Made by a program: the position numbers and the translations under genes
Part shown: positions 1-12,100 of the stretch, piece after piece
Position numbering within the stretch: position 1 is the stretch's first letter
Layout of the letters: every line of letters begins with the position of its first letter
Source: Lytechinus variegatus
Lineage: Eukaryota > Echinodermata > Echinoidea > Temnopleuroida > Toxopneustidae
NCBI RefSeq assembly: GCF_018143015.1
Contig: NC_054744.1
Span: forward strand, 6,135,059-6,199,058
Length of the DNA: 64,000 bases
Reading direction: 5' to 3'
Notes under the pieces: model-generated
Seen by the model: only the letters and a program-made list of their open reading frames with translations
Databases searched by the model: none
What the model was told of the DNA's origin: nothing

Positions 1-52
1 AACAGGCTTAGTCTTACAAAATCGTTGAAGTAAAGTAAAGTCAATGACTTAC

Positions 53-116
53 AGCATCTGTTTTGAAGGTATCCCCTGAGAGTGAGTAGGATATGTCTCG
101 CATCTTTTTGGCTAAT
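53..116 (-). CDS. TENT2: GLD2 exon 5, last exon inside window
   Basis: Acceptor cattttag, donor GTAAGTC. 64 bp, entering in phase 0 and leaving in phase 1. Encodes ISQKDARHILLTLRGYLQNRC, matching the GLD2 motif QKxEARHILxL. The donor shows that the gene continues to the left. Confidence 0.85.
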
Positions 117-3100
117 CTAAAATGAAGTTAACAATAAAAAACGAGAACAAAAATCAGAACAAAAACATCAAAGAATGCCCTTGTACCCTCATAATAATTC
201 TATTTCTGGTAATCTCACCCTCCCCCCCCCCCCCCCTTGGCATTCCACATAGAAGGTTCAGCACCATTCGAAAGGACAACCATCTATTATTTGTTACAAT
301 AATTATAGGTACATTGCTATTTAAGTAATAAGTTTTTATATATATCTGATGTATTTAGCAACTATCCTTCAACCCTGAATTATTTAATGTCTCTTGTCAC
401 CATGCTAAGATGTAGAAGGGAGAATGACAGAGACAGATAAAGTGAAAGACAGAGAGAGATAAATGTAAAAAAAGAGAGATAAATGTAAAAAAAGAGAGAG
501 AAAAAGAGGGAAACAGACAGACAATCATGCACGAGGGGGGGGATTAGTAGGGGGTTCAACCCCCCCCCCCCCTTTGGCTGCCAAGTAAGAAAAATATACC
601 ACCATTTTAGAATGAACCCAGTTTTTTCCTTTTGTGCTTGTCAAATTTCTCAGTATCAAAATGAACTTTATTCTTTAGATATTCCTCGGTCATACCCCCT
701 CCTTGGCAAAAAGCTACATGTAGATCCCCTCCTGAACCTTAAAGACAACTAATAGAAATACATAAATAAATAAAATAAATAACTTTACCAATGAATCACT
801 GAGGTAAAGACACATATCAGCATCACATCCTGTGCTACCGAACCCATTCATTGAAGATCCACCAAGAAGAAGAAGAGCATCTGATCATATAAGGATAAAA
901 AAGATACAATCAAGAATATCAACAACAATCATCAAAATTTGACCCAACTGTCTATCTATGCCAAATTTTAGAGCCATTGTCAAAAATACCCAATAAATAA
1001 ATAAATGGCATAACTTGGACAAAAGTAGGTACAGAGGAATTTGTGACAAATATACATGTAGTTTCCGCAAAGAGGATTAATTTTTGCATAATTCTGAGCT
1101 AAAGATAATGAAAACCTTACAAATATTTGGGAAAGATTCTCTCCCTACTAGATGAAAAAATAAATATCATACTTCTATGAAGTATAGTCTAACACTTTAC
1201 AAAGGTAAACAATGTGATAATATTATATGCTCTTTCTCATTAAAGAAAAATGAGTGTCACATTCTGTCTAAATACAGATGACATTATTCGTTCAGAGGGA
1301 TAATGCTGGGTGATATTCAATATCAACAAACTTAAAGAAAATTGAAAAAATAATGAATATTCAATAATGGTCTTTAATAGGAGAATGATGATATAACATG
1401 GTAGCACAATATGATCTAAGTATTATCAATTATGAAAAATAATTACTATTCAATGACCAAAAATGCTGATCTGTATTGCTTTAAACCAACTCAGAGCATC
1501 ATAAGTTGGTAACTGAATGGCCATTTTTCATGGGCAAGTGTAAAAGAAAGCCTTATTTTCATTTACCCCCTACCGGAAAGCAACGTAAAGTATAGTAATA
1601 ATAATAGTATAGTGTAGTGTAGTGTAGTATAAGTATAGTATAGTATAGTTTAGTATAGTTTAGTATAGTATAGTATAGCATAGTATAGTATATGATGAAT
1701 TTACATACTTGGCGATATATTGTGTTATCGGTTATATTTCACTGGCTATAATCGACTAACATTGAAATCAAATACAAACCAGCACTACGTTCAGTAGCAT
1801 TGATGGCCTGGTTAATTCTCAACAACAATCTTATTTATTCCCACATCTATTAAGAGTGGTACAAGTGCTTTGTCTTCTTCTCTTCCTGTTGAACAACTGC
1901 CATCAAACAGCTAAAAGAGAGGTCAGCATCGTACGTTTCAGTGGTCTTTCAATTTGTAAACATTGAATTCTTTCTTCCTTACCATGTTATGAAATAAATG
2001 ATAAAAATATCAATGGGTAACCCAAATGAATAATGTATTTGGCACTTACTAGGGTAGATTTCCTTGATGCATGCTTGTAACTTCTTTCTCATTTCCTCCT
2101 TGACATTCTCTTCCACTTTGCTTTGCTTGTTGGCAACATAATAGCCCCATACTCTTCTCGACATCTACATGTAGAAATATCAAAATAAAAATTAGTCATG
2201 AATATTCAAACAGCATACCAGAACTTGGCCAAAATAATGGTTCTGCAATACAATCATAATCACACGCTTTCTAAAGTGCAAGAATCGTTTAATTTGGTGA
2301 AAAATGTTTGGTGGATTCTGAATTCAAACTTGCCCAGTAGTTCAGTGTGATCTACCTAAACACCAAATCTGCCTAATTAAGTCTGCCCCAAATTTTCATG
2401 CTATCACAAAACCCAATTTGAGAACTGGCTAAACTGACAAAATGCCCCATGAGATTTCATGTAGAAGGCATAACAATTGTGATGAAACACTGATCAAAAA
2501 CACAATGTAAGGTATTTTTATCCTCCACGAAAAGAACAAAAGTGCTTGGTATACATGTAGGCTACTTCTGTCCTTCAACATCTTTCTAATCTACGAGGAA
2601 ATGCTTTCCTGATATAGAGCTTCATGGTGTGAATGTTTTTTTAATTCAGATACCATCTGCCAATCACATTCTTGGTATAATATCTTCCAATTGTTTTTAC
2701 TCATTTAAATATGCTTAAAAGGAGCATCATACGACTTGCATCAGCTGATAGAGTAAACTATTAAAGACAAGAAAACTATTTACAATGATGTGATTTACAA
2801 GTTAAGGCCCCAATTCAATTTTAACTACAATGCTCAAGGCAAACATGCGACATAAATAAAAAACGACACCTTGTTCATAAAACTCCAGCAATACCATTTT
2901 ACCTAAAGACAATATTGTAATAGCAGCTGAATCAATTTTTACATTTCAAACAATCGACTAAGTTACTGATTGCTTTTCAGCTTTACCTCTTGAGAATTTA
3001 AAAAGTCTCTTGAATTCTTCTTGGTGCTAGAAGGGCCTGCCTCACTGTGTGACCCTTTCTTGCTCAAAGACGGCGACGAAACTCTCCTCTTTGTTGCCCC

Positions 3101-4765
3101 ACTATCCACTTCTTTTCTAGACTTGTCAGATTTATCAATCTCATCTCGATTACTTTTATGCTTGCTGGAGTCTGTGCCCGTTCCACTTGTGCTGCTAGTC
3201 CTTCTCTCAGAGTTCACACCATTTTGAACAGTAACTTTAATACGACTATCAGCGGTCCCTCTTGTTGCTGCTGGTGCCGGCAATGCTGCTGGCGATGATG
3301 ATGAGGATGATGACATTGACCTTTGACCCTTTGTAACAGTCCTTTGCAGATGTGGAGGAGGGATCCGGGAATAGGCAGGCGATGGTGCGGATGACGAAGA
3401 TAATGGGACCGATGAGGTGGAGTACGATCGTGAGTTTTCTGTTCGTGGTATCTTGTTAGGGATATACATGTAATTGTTCAACTCGTGCGATCCCAGTCTT
3501 TTGGGAAGATTTCCAGGTGGTATCCAAGAATTGGAATAGCTGAAACGCAACACAGAGTTCGATAAATACATGCCTTTGAAACTATGAAGATATTTGCAAA
3601 ATGAAGGAGTTTGAAATGAACTTATAGGCCTACATGCTGTTGTTAACCATCAAGTTGTCATTTATTACATAAATTGTTCATTGAATGTTCTGAGAAAACG
3701 ATATTAAAAAGATTAAATTCCATTTTCAGTTTTTATTGCTCCTCAAAACAAAATTCATAACTGCAACCCAAGGATTAATTTTGTGAGCTCAAAGAGAAAA
3801 TCTAAACATAGACAATTTGATTTATAATTACCTACACTGACAAGAGTAAATCAATTTCTAATTTTACATCATGACATGCATAGTGAAAAAAAAGAATATT
3901 TCTGAAAATATCACTTCAAAATGAACTTTAAGAGATAAATAATAAAATGTGCACAGTAAGTATTAAACTAAAGCTTTCTCTGATCCACATAGCCTACACC
4001 TACAACTGTTGTCTTCCATAGCTTCCAAGCTGTGCTCAGAACACAAAAGATGTAATGATCAAACAACAACAAAAAAATTGCCAGAGTAATTTTGGGAGCC
4101 AATCTAAGAACTCCTACCCAAATTAACTGAAATCGGTTCCCATCAAAGATAAATGGAAATATTTTAAATGTAAAATGATATTTTCTCTTTTCCTTATTCG
4201 AAATACAGCCTATCTGTTAAATATCTTTAAGAAATTTAAAACTGTACATAGTATTCATACTCTTAGTGCACCAAAGCACAGGTTCGAATGAAAATGGGCA
4301 AACAAAGTTTTCCTTTTGCTGGTGCATTCATTTGGAATATTTTACCTAATCTTTTAAGAAATGCCCAATCCGAATCCTCAGTCTTTTATTTTGGCGTTAT
4401 TGTAGTCTTAATTGATAAAAGTGGCCCTTTGTGTTGTTCTCTTCTTTACATTTTGTTTGTCTCAACTTACGTTGTACATTTCTTATACCCATGTTTGTTG
4501 TATTTTTGTATTCTTGTTGTAGGGCCTCCAAGGACAACAGTATACCAATTACTGATGGAGCCACCCTACTAGAAAAAGACTAATAAATAAATGAATACAT
4601 AAACCGTTGCTATTTTACTTACTATGGTAGTCTGGAAAGATTGTCATATGCAGAGTAACCAGTAGCATCTCCTCTGTCATTGTATGTCCGCTTCAAACCT
4701 CTCTGATGACGCATCCCACCGTTGGGACGGTAGTAATCACCAGACATACTGAAGTCCGATTCTCC
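53..4765 (-). CDS. TENT2: GLD2/TENT2 cytoplasmic poly(A) polymerase, 5' part (5 exons, runs off left edge)
   Basis: GLD2 (TENT2, PAPD4) adds poly(A) to cytoplasmic RNAs without an RNA-recognition domain of its own and is recruited by RNA-binding partners. Five exons on the minus strand, 4765-4623, 3539-2987, 2164-2050, 880-789 and 116-53, join with matching phases (2, 0, 1, 0). ATG at 4747. They give 316 residues: a Ser/Pro/Lys-rich disordered N-terminus (about 1-226), a helical segment ending CIKEIYP, then LLLLGGSSMNGFGS with the acidic pair DAD (G271-G272, D284, D286), the nucleotidyltransferase-beta metal site, then SQKDARHILLTL, which matches the post-catalytic helix of GLD2. The order and spacing fit animal GLD2 (human about 484 residues), so roughly the last 200 residues lie outside the window. 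Upstream of the ATG the frame stays open to the exon start, so a longer N-terminus is possible. Family assignment rests on remembered GLD2 motifs. Confidence 0.88.
550..760. repeat. Degraded dispersed repeat with C-run
   Basis: A poly-C run followed by a 'tgcttgtcaaattt' segment and a pyrimidine-rich tail. The same order of motifs occurs in the better preserved repeat at 46621-46876 and its inverted copy at 62340-62600, so this is probably an older member. It lies in the GLD2 intron between 116 and 789. Confidence 0.35.
789..880 (-). CDS. TENT2: GLD2 exon 4, nucleotidyltransferase active site
   Basis: Acceptor tgatcag, donor GTAAAG. Encodes LLLLGGSSMNGFGS, then STGCDADMCLYLSDSL. GGSS and the DAD pair are the metal- and nucleotide-binding signature of the DNA polymerase beta-like superfamily. 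Both catalytic aspartates are intact. Confidence 0.9.
1591..1692. repeat. TATAG/TAGTA pentanucleotide microsatellite
   Basis: About 100 bp of imperfect (AGTAT)n, with variants AGTGT and AGTTT, inside the GLD2 intron between exons 4 and 3. Confidence 0.85.
2050..2164 (-). CDS. TENT2: GLD2 exon 3, helix before catalytic domain
   Basis: Acceptor ctacatgtag, donor GTAAGT. 38 codons plus one base encode WGYYVANKQSKVEENVKEEM then LQACIKEIYP, the charged helix that precedes the nucleotidyltransferase core. Confidence 0.87.
2987..3539 (-). CDS. TENT2: GLD2 exon 2, low-complexity region
   Basis: 553-bp exon with acceptor tttcag and donor GTAAAG. It encodes a Ser-, Pro- and Lys-rich stretch that includes a run of eight serines, SSSSSSSS-like, and many basic/serine patches (SKHKSNRDE, SKKGSHSE). 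This is typical of the unstructured GLD2 N-terminus. The frame stays open past the donor for nine codons, but the splice fits the next exon's phase. Confidence 0.85.
4200..4420 (+). pseudogene. Non-LTR retrotransposon RT tail fragment
   Basis: Reads MKMGKQSFPFAGAFIWNILP then LLRNAQS. This resembles the conserved 'fGkRsFsfagP.iWNsLP..lR' ending of CR1/L2-like reverse transcriptases. Only the last 45 or so codons are recognisable, in the sense orientation opposite to the host gene GLD2. Confidence 0.5.
4623..4765 (-). CDS. TENT2: GLD2 first visible coding exon
   Basis: The acceptor side reads ttccag before the exon and the donor side reads GTAAGT (revcomp of 4617-4622). ATG at 4747-4745 opens MSGDYYRPNGG. 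Bases 4748-4765 are 5'UTR, or coding if translation starts further upstream. Leaves phase 2. Confidence 0.82.
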
Positions 4766-5714
4766 CTGGAAATAGAATGAGAAATTGAAATAAATTCAAG
4801 AACAAATTATCACAATCTTTTGGACAAATATTTTTTCCCTAGCAATGTAGAAGGTTACACAAGTAATTTTTAAAATATCCATATCTGGTCTGTCTTTGAA
4901 TGCAAGTTGAGTATGCAGGCTGTATGCTAGGATCCAACATACCATGCTCACTTGGATGCCGATTTTCTTTTCTTTTTTTTGGAACTTGGGATCATGAATT
5001 TATATCCATCACGTTTTCAAGATGATAATGCAAAGAATGTAATGTTAAAACTTAAATAGTAATAAATCAGGGAAGGTTACCACTGTGAATTGTCACCATG
5101 CTCACAATGTAACAGGTCGACAGTTTTGAGCTCCTTGAAATAGCATAAGAGCTGCCGAATACCTCACACAAAGCATTGAGTCAGTTAGACCTCAGTAGAT
5201 TCTTAGCAAGACTAGAAAAGAAAAATACATCAGTCAAAAGTGTGTTGTTTTCTGCCTGAGACAAAGGGATCTAAAATTAAACTCTATGATCTCTAGATCT
5301 AGACCTATTTACATTCTTGCTGCATGCTGCCTGGTTCCATCCAACTCGTCACTCGTCAATATTGAATTAGTTCCACACTAGTACATCTCAGGTTGTTTTC
5401 GATCCAAGATTCTAACATAATACATTCTCTGTCTTTCAGAGAGAATAGTAGAGTTATACTAAGAACTTCAATTCTGTTCACTATGCCATGGCAGTGTCAC
5501 AGGTCATTTGTTTTTTTGATGTTCTTTCTTCTGTGAACCGAGGCGAGATTAATCGTGTATGAAAAAGGCCTCATCATCTGACTTAGTCGCAGAATTGCAA
5601 AATTTTCAAGTTGACTTATCAAAAACAACTCTCATTGCGCAATGCCATTTCATCCCATAGGCTCAATGACAAATATTTGAGGTCAAAGTCCAACAGGAAC
5701 TAGTTAACATCGGT

Positions 5715-5910
5715 TTCAGTGAATTGTGGCTGGGATTCCCCGCAGCCTGCGCGGGTCTCTAGGCGAACTCTCGGCAAATACGTACGCCAGAGTTCCGGGC
5801 AGGGTCGCATTTCATATTCCGTCCCAGACATCTACGGCTGCATCTAACGCACAAAATCTCTCGCGATCGGCGATCTCGTCGCTCTTCGTTCACGGTCTAA
5901 AATATAGGCT
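5715..5910 (-). promoter_or_regulatory. CpG-rich segment, candidate GLD2 promoter/5'UTR
   Basis: A roughly 190-bp island of raised CpG density in AT-rich surroundings, including TCTCGCGATCGGCGATCTCG, which contains a TCTCGCG core like the CGCG promoter element known in animals. It lies about 1 kb upstream of the first visible GLD2 coding exon and head to head with the RING gene. No splice donor linking it to GLD2 was proven. The 70-codon ORF here on the plus strand is not recognised. Confidence 0.35.
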
Positions 5911-7540
5911 TTTATGTCAAAACAAAATATTAGATTAGATTATAAACATAAATACAAATTAAAATATCATACGAATTTTACCTCAGTTCGTACTCAGGAA
6001 AAAGAGTAAAAATGGTAATGTATGAAAACAGCCACCACATCAGTCACAGAGAATCTATCGGATCGGCTTCCTGACCCAACATGCACAGCTTTTATTTTTT
6101 CAACATTATTTCGTGGACGTCGGACGCACGCAGATCACCACGGCCACCGAGCTCCCGCTAGGCAGTGGTATGGAGGGGGGGGGGGGGGGCAGGGCTCCAA
6201 TCTTTGATCCATCGTAATAAAAAATTACATAGCATAGGCGAATCCAACTGGACTCCGACCCCCACCATTGGCGGAGCAACGTACAAAAAAAGGGGAAAAA
6301 AGTGTGGAAAGGAAGGAAGGAACACATGCATCCTATAAATACAAAAGGGCTTTAAGTCCAGTTTTCAGGCCTTGATTTTTAAAAAAATGCACTCTCAATA
6401 TAGGCTTAAACAAAATGATAACATTTCATGAATAAGTAAATTGCCCTTTTTTTTCAGAATTGAATATCGGCAAGGTTCATCTCGCTCTTTAGAAGAGGAA
6501 GTTATGACAAAACGTCCTTGGAATGTCCCGGTCCTATAGTTCAAAGTGATAATAAAACATATCAGCTCGAGCTTCGCGCTCGCATCATTTTAGTGCGATC
6601 CACATCCACTTCACAATTTTAAGCCCCCCGGGCTATGATCGCGCCGAAAATTGGCACGCGAGTGACCCATGGCATAATCTGCAAAACGGTATAAGATCAA
6701 TTCTGCGAAAAATCCCATTGCTAATATTAATTACGCTGATTTATGAGTAAAATAAAAAAAAGCTCTATAATTAACTAAATAATGCCCCCTAAAGTGTTTC
6801 GTTCACATATGATTCTGATGAAAAAAAATAATTTTATAAATAAATTTCATGAAGTTCGTACTATACGCCCTATGATTTGTGTATTTCTTTGTTTTTCGAC
6901 TTTTTTAAATGGAAAATGTCGGGGACTTTACTTTGACCATAAACAAGATGAAATTAACGATTTTAATCAGTAAAAGGAAAAATAATGATACATTAATAAA
7001 TTTCAATTTGACTAAAAACACTATTTGCATTGGATTTGCAGGAATTCACGTTTTTTTAGCATGTGGGTCTGCATTCGCTTACGAAATGTGTTATTTCGGA
7101 ACCGCTTATATACCTATATAGCGGCTAGCCTGGGGTATAGCATTTCGCGCGAAAGTTGAAAGTAAAAAGTCAGCGCAGTGGATCTATTGCGAAAAATGTC
7201 CGGGGCGCTGATCGATTCCGCCCCCTTTCCATCTTATTAGGATAAGAACAAAAACTAATTTTGCTTGTGATAGATTTTGACATATAACTGTACTTTTCAA
7301 AATATTCAAAAGATTTTCTTTTCCTTAATTTAGCCTCCTTTTCTCTGGCTTTTATTTTTTAGTCTTGAAAATTCCTGGAGGGCAATGTATGCCCTTAACC
7401 CCCCATCTGTACGCCAGTAGAAGGGAAAATTTGATTCTGTATAATATTATGTACCAAGTAATAGTGTGTGGAAACATCATGGGAATCATCAACTCCTTCT
7501 TCATTTGCAGTACTAGTTTGAGAAAATATATAATATGAAG
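5911..7540. other. Intergenic stretch without recognised gene
   Basis: Between GLD2 and the RING gene. Contains a poly-G run at 6175-6190 and short open frames at 6782-7121 that are AT-rich and match nothing I know. No coherent exon was found on either strand. Confidence 0.5.
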
Positions 7541-7549
7541 GGCGGTGAT

Positions 7550-8220
7550 CCGGGGGGGGGAGCACAGTGCCCCGGCACTTTTTGAAGCACTGAAAAGTGC
7601 CCTTTTTATGCAAGAAAAATGCCCTTTCCCGAATGTCCCTTTCATCAGGAAGGGACCCATTTTAGGTGTTACCAAGTGCCCTTCTCATATTATAGTGCCA
7701 AATTTTACCAAAAAATCCGCCCTCATGAATGTGTTCGGTGCCCCTTTCACCTGAGAAGGGCCAGTTTTATTATACTTCTGAGTAAGTGGCCTTGTATTCT
7801 TGTAAGTGAATCGATCAGTGCCCCTATATTTACCCAAGAAAAGTGCCTGCCCCTCGATCACGAACATGTCCTGTCTGAGTGACCTGCATGAGAAGGATCC
7901 GTTTTACGCCGATACGTTAATTGGCAAGTGCCCTTTTGCCATCTTATAGGTGCCATTTCTCGAATCAGTGCTTGATCTGCTTTTTACCCAAGAAAAGTGC
8001 CCCCATGCACGAACATGTCCTGTGCCTCTTTCATCTGAGAAGGATCCGTTTTAGCATGCCCCTTTGCATTCTTACAGGTGCCCTTTCTCGTATCAGTGCC
8101 CATTTTTTACCTATAAGAAAAGTGCCCCCACCCCACGAAGTCTTATGTGCCCCTTGCACCTTAGAATAAAGGACTAAGTGTATAATACGAGTGCCCCTTC
8201 TTTTCTAATAGATGCCTAGC
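7550..8220. repeat. Degenerate minisatellite with GTGCCC spacing
   Basis: Diverged tandem units of roughly 130-150 bp. Each carries, in order, 'cccaagaaaagtgccc', 'cgaacatgtcctgt', 'ttcatctgagaaggatccgt' and 'ttataggtgcc'. At least four units can be traced. GTGCCC or TGCCC recurs about every 25-50 bases, which produces several unrelated open frames on both strands that should not be called genes. Confidence 0.7.
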
Positions 8221-8459
8221 TGTCATATCGTCAGATAAGTTGTCCTGAAAAATTGTAAAACAACACTCTGTTCGTGCCCGATGAGCTCCCCGTTCTTTTA
8301 TTCAAGACTTATTCATAGCGCCGTAAGTTCTGCTTCTTCTGCAAGTTAGTGCATATGATGAATGAAAAAATAATTCTACGGCCTTCAGTTTCATAAAAAA
8401 AGATCATGACTTTGTGGGTGGAGGTAGATAATTTTTTTTTAAGATCATGGCCGTACGCA

Positions 8460-8510
8460 GCGGGGGGGGGGGGCGGGGCAGGGTGTTACCCCCCCCCCGG
8501 AAATTAAAAA
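8460..8510. repeat. Facing poly-G and poly-C runs
   Basis: A run of about 14 G is followed 20 bases later by a run of about 9 C, giving a GC hairpin or G-quadruplex-prone site in the RING-gene upstream region. Confidence 0.6.
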
Positions 8511-9082
8511 AAACACATTATTTTATTGCAGATTTTCACAAAATTCACCAAAAGTACGCACAAAATCCATCAATTTCACCAGCTTAAACAAATGCAAAAG
8601 CTCCTCAATGATAAGCTCGGTCGCTTAGCTCCCTGATCGCTTTCTAGTAATTATTTCTAAAAATTTTATGCGTGCTGCCCCCCCCATAAATTTCTGCATA
8701 CGGCCACGTTTAAGATAGCGCCCTTTTCCCTTTGCCTCGATCCCCCTTCAACTTCGCTCCGCCGCCCCTGAATTGAACCCTTTCAAATTCGTCTACATGT
8801 AATTAACATGGGACATGGGAGCAAAATGCTCGGGCAATATATGGCATGCGCCTATAGCGAGCTGAACACAACCGACCCGATGAAGCCGGAAGCCTCAAGC
8901 CTCAAGACCGGCTAGCGCCTCAAGATAGGGTAGGAAAAATAAACGACTGTCGTATTGCGTAATCATATGCATACGGAACCGAACCAGACAACATCATCAA
9001 GACTGCGCTGCCAGCTGATTTTCACTATTTCAGACTTGAAATTTAGTTATTCTGATCTGGTGAACAAGCTAATAAGTGTTTC

Positions 9083-9118
9083 ATGGATACCAATGACGAT
9101 TTACATCTCTCTATCCCA
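9083..9118 (+). CDS. RING gene exon 1 (start codon)
   Basis: ATG GAT ACC ... ATC CCA followed by donor GTAAGT; 12 codons, phase 0. Chosen because the next in-phase exon begins five residues before the RING and no other upstream ATG with a donor fits. The upstream 8780-9080 stretch has raised CpG and could hold the promoter. Confidence 0.65.
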
Positions 9119-12100
9119 GTAAGTTATTGCTATGGTCATGATTGATGGTCGTGTGAATCATTTTTTCATCTGTTTCAATTTTAAGTTAAAATTAAAAAAT
9201 TTTAACGTTATCGTTTACGTGAGGACACTTAAAAAATTGAAACCTTAACTTAAGTTCTTTCTTGTCTTTGCATTGCACAAAAACTAATTAATGTTGTAAG
9301 ATAGGGCAAAAGTAGGAATTAATTAGGATAGGAATTAGGATATCGGATCAGATTTTTCACTTGCAAAATCTAAATGATTTAAATCAGTTCTGATATCGGA
9401 TCGGATTATGTTAAAAACAAAAAAATGTATGGTATTAAATGGTAATTTTGGTTGAGTGGGCGCGTGAAGTAATGTTCCCAATTATGATCAAAAGAGGTTG
9501 ATGCATGCGGTCGCTGGTGCATGTGCGTGTGAGCGGGCGATGAGTGAACAAACTGACAAGTGCTTTGATTTGATTGTGCATTGTTAAGTCGTGATCTTTG
9601 TTTTGTGATGATGAAGATGATGATGTAATATTGGTGACGCAGAGATGCCAAGTTCAAAGACCAGCTATGCGAGAGATTTTCTGTGAATCTGAGTGAGATC
9701 ACGGACCTTGTGTACAATGTATATGGGGATAGGCTGTGATAGTTGCGTGAGACAGAGATTTGACGGGATGAACAAGAGTCCAAAATGCTTGAGTCTCACG
9801 CATAATGCGTGAGACTTGGTACATGTAGCTCTGGTGACGATGAAGATCGTATTAATTATGCTTGCCAACGCACTTTGAAAAAAAATAGTGGAAGATCTGA
9901 TGTAAAGTATTAGTAAATATAATTTCATGAAAGTCCACATGAACGACTCTACTTCCGCGTATTCCGCCTCCCTTCCATTTTTTGTGTGTGTTGTTTTAGT
10001 CTGATTATTCTCGTTGAGGAGTTATTCTTCTCTTTCTTCATCACCCTCTTCTCCTCTAATTTCCATTATAAATGCATGTGTTGAAATTAATCATATTCGT
10101 TTAGAGAAATTACTTCTACTCAACAACCAACCTGCGGATAGCCGCTGATCCTCGAATACCGGGGGAAGAACAACTAAGAAGAAGAAGTTTATATGATATT
10201 TGTTTATTACTTCATGTATTTCGATACTTTCAAAGAATTCTGAGTTCAGAGTTTCTTAGGAAGTCCGGATTTATTTGGCAACATGTTTCTACTTGTTAAT
10301 CAATTTGTAAGCTTTTGTATTTTTTTTTTTTTGGGGGGTAATAGTTTTATTTAATTTATTTTTTGGTGTTATTACTGATAAAAGTCCAATTGTTGATTTT
10401 GCTCTTGTACAGTTTTAATATACTGATGGGGCGGAAGGTATTGGTACATGATACATCCATTAAAATGAATAACATTTCATATCGATATTCAGTGCAATAA
10501 ATCCCCCCCTGCAATTATTTCATTCGTCCTAATGTTGGTAAAATATTTTGACATAAAAACTACTGCCTGAGTACTGACCTTGTCCTCACATTGGATCTGA
10601 GTCAGGACACATCAATCAGTTGCTTGTCAGAGGGCACTTTTCTTTTTACAGTCCATTGAGGAATGGAGGAATTTCAGCCGTATATAAAGCAAGTACCTTA
10701 AGTAATGTAGATCAATAAGACAACACATCTTTTGATTGTATAACATGATGTAACATCCATAATTACCACAAAGTGTAGTGTAGCATTCAAAACAAATGCA
10801 ATCAACCTCTCATAAATAAAATAAAATAAAATATTTAGGGATCAATATGATAAAAATTTATTGAAAACAAGTCATAGAAAACGATCAATATGTTGATTGC
10901 CATATTGTATAGAATATGCGAGTAAATCAAGGCAAGGCAGATAGAGTTAACAGGGAAATAAAAGGCGATAAAGGTACCTAAAAATACTGATTTAAAAAAA
11001 CACAAAATGAGAAGGAGATGAAGATGCAGAATTGGAAGAAGAATAATTCAGAAGAAGAAGGGGAAGCAGAAGAAAAAAAAAAGAAGAAATAGAAGTTGAA
11101 GAAGAAGAGGAAGAAGAACAACAAAATATAACCTATTTTTGAAGAAATTGCCAGTTTACCTTAATAACGGCCAACTTGTGGAGATAGTCAGTTTTTATCA
11201 CACACATTTTCTTTCCAGCAAGAGAAAACATTCAGAAAAGTTAGCTTGACATTGGGCATGAGAGATAAGACATCGCCGTTCTTGATAATTCTGGGTAAGC
11301 TAGATTCTTGTCAAACCAGGACTTCCTCCCACTCTCCCTCTTGTCCTCAACCCCCCCCCTTCTCTTTCGCTCCATTCCCCTACCTCAATTTCAATTATTT
11401 GTAAATACTGAACATGGCAAAATATCACACATAATATGAATATACAAAAGAATAACATGACAAAGATACTTCAGATGAGTAGGTGAATAAATCGTTGTTT
11501 ATAATATTTTGATGATTAACAATATAAATTTACAGATATTTATATCAACAGTAATTGGGAAAGATATAAGCACAATCGAATTGTTACAATTTTAATGTTT
11601 ATTTAAAATGTCATTCCGTGTACATGTAGATGATGTAGTTCATTAGTTTGAACTTTGACCCCCAAAACACATTTATCTCACATGTAAATTTAACTCACAA
11701 TAATTTCACTTTCATCAATTCTTAGCACTTTCTATGGTGACAGTACATGTATAACCTCTGCTTTTTAATCAATTTGTGATCTCTTTGATCATCTCTTCCT
11801 CCAGCATGGTTCGAGCAGGGTTAGGCCTGTGGGTGAGAAATTTGATCTTTGTTTATGCAATTAAAAAAAAAATTGTTGCATGCGGTCAGCTACATTGTAG
11901 CTGACCCCCTAAAGCTTTGTTTATGTTTTGGGTGGCCGACGAAGGTCAGAGATCGAGAGTGATGAAGGTCAGGATATCGGGGCGAGATTGATGCCAAGAG
12001 AGGTGGGAACTGCAAAGATCATAGGCCTGCTTGCCGATATCTTATCTTGAAAGATATTATTTTGTTGAAAAACTTTTCTAGACTCTGCAGTTGTGATGGT

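Noticed and set aside
1789..1913. Minus-strand open stretch after a good acceptor, reading LFDGSCSTGREEDKALVPLL
   Set aside because: Lies between GLD2 exons 3 and 4, but the phase-1 join of 2050 to 880 is exact without it and its frame ends in a stop.
7352..8169. Several overlapping open frames on both strands
   Set aside because: Produced by the GTGCCC minisatellite; no conserved motif.
9406..9940. Two overlapping minus-strand frames of 125 and 91 codons
   Set aside because: No recognisable domain, no matching splice partners, inside RING intron 1.
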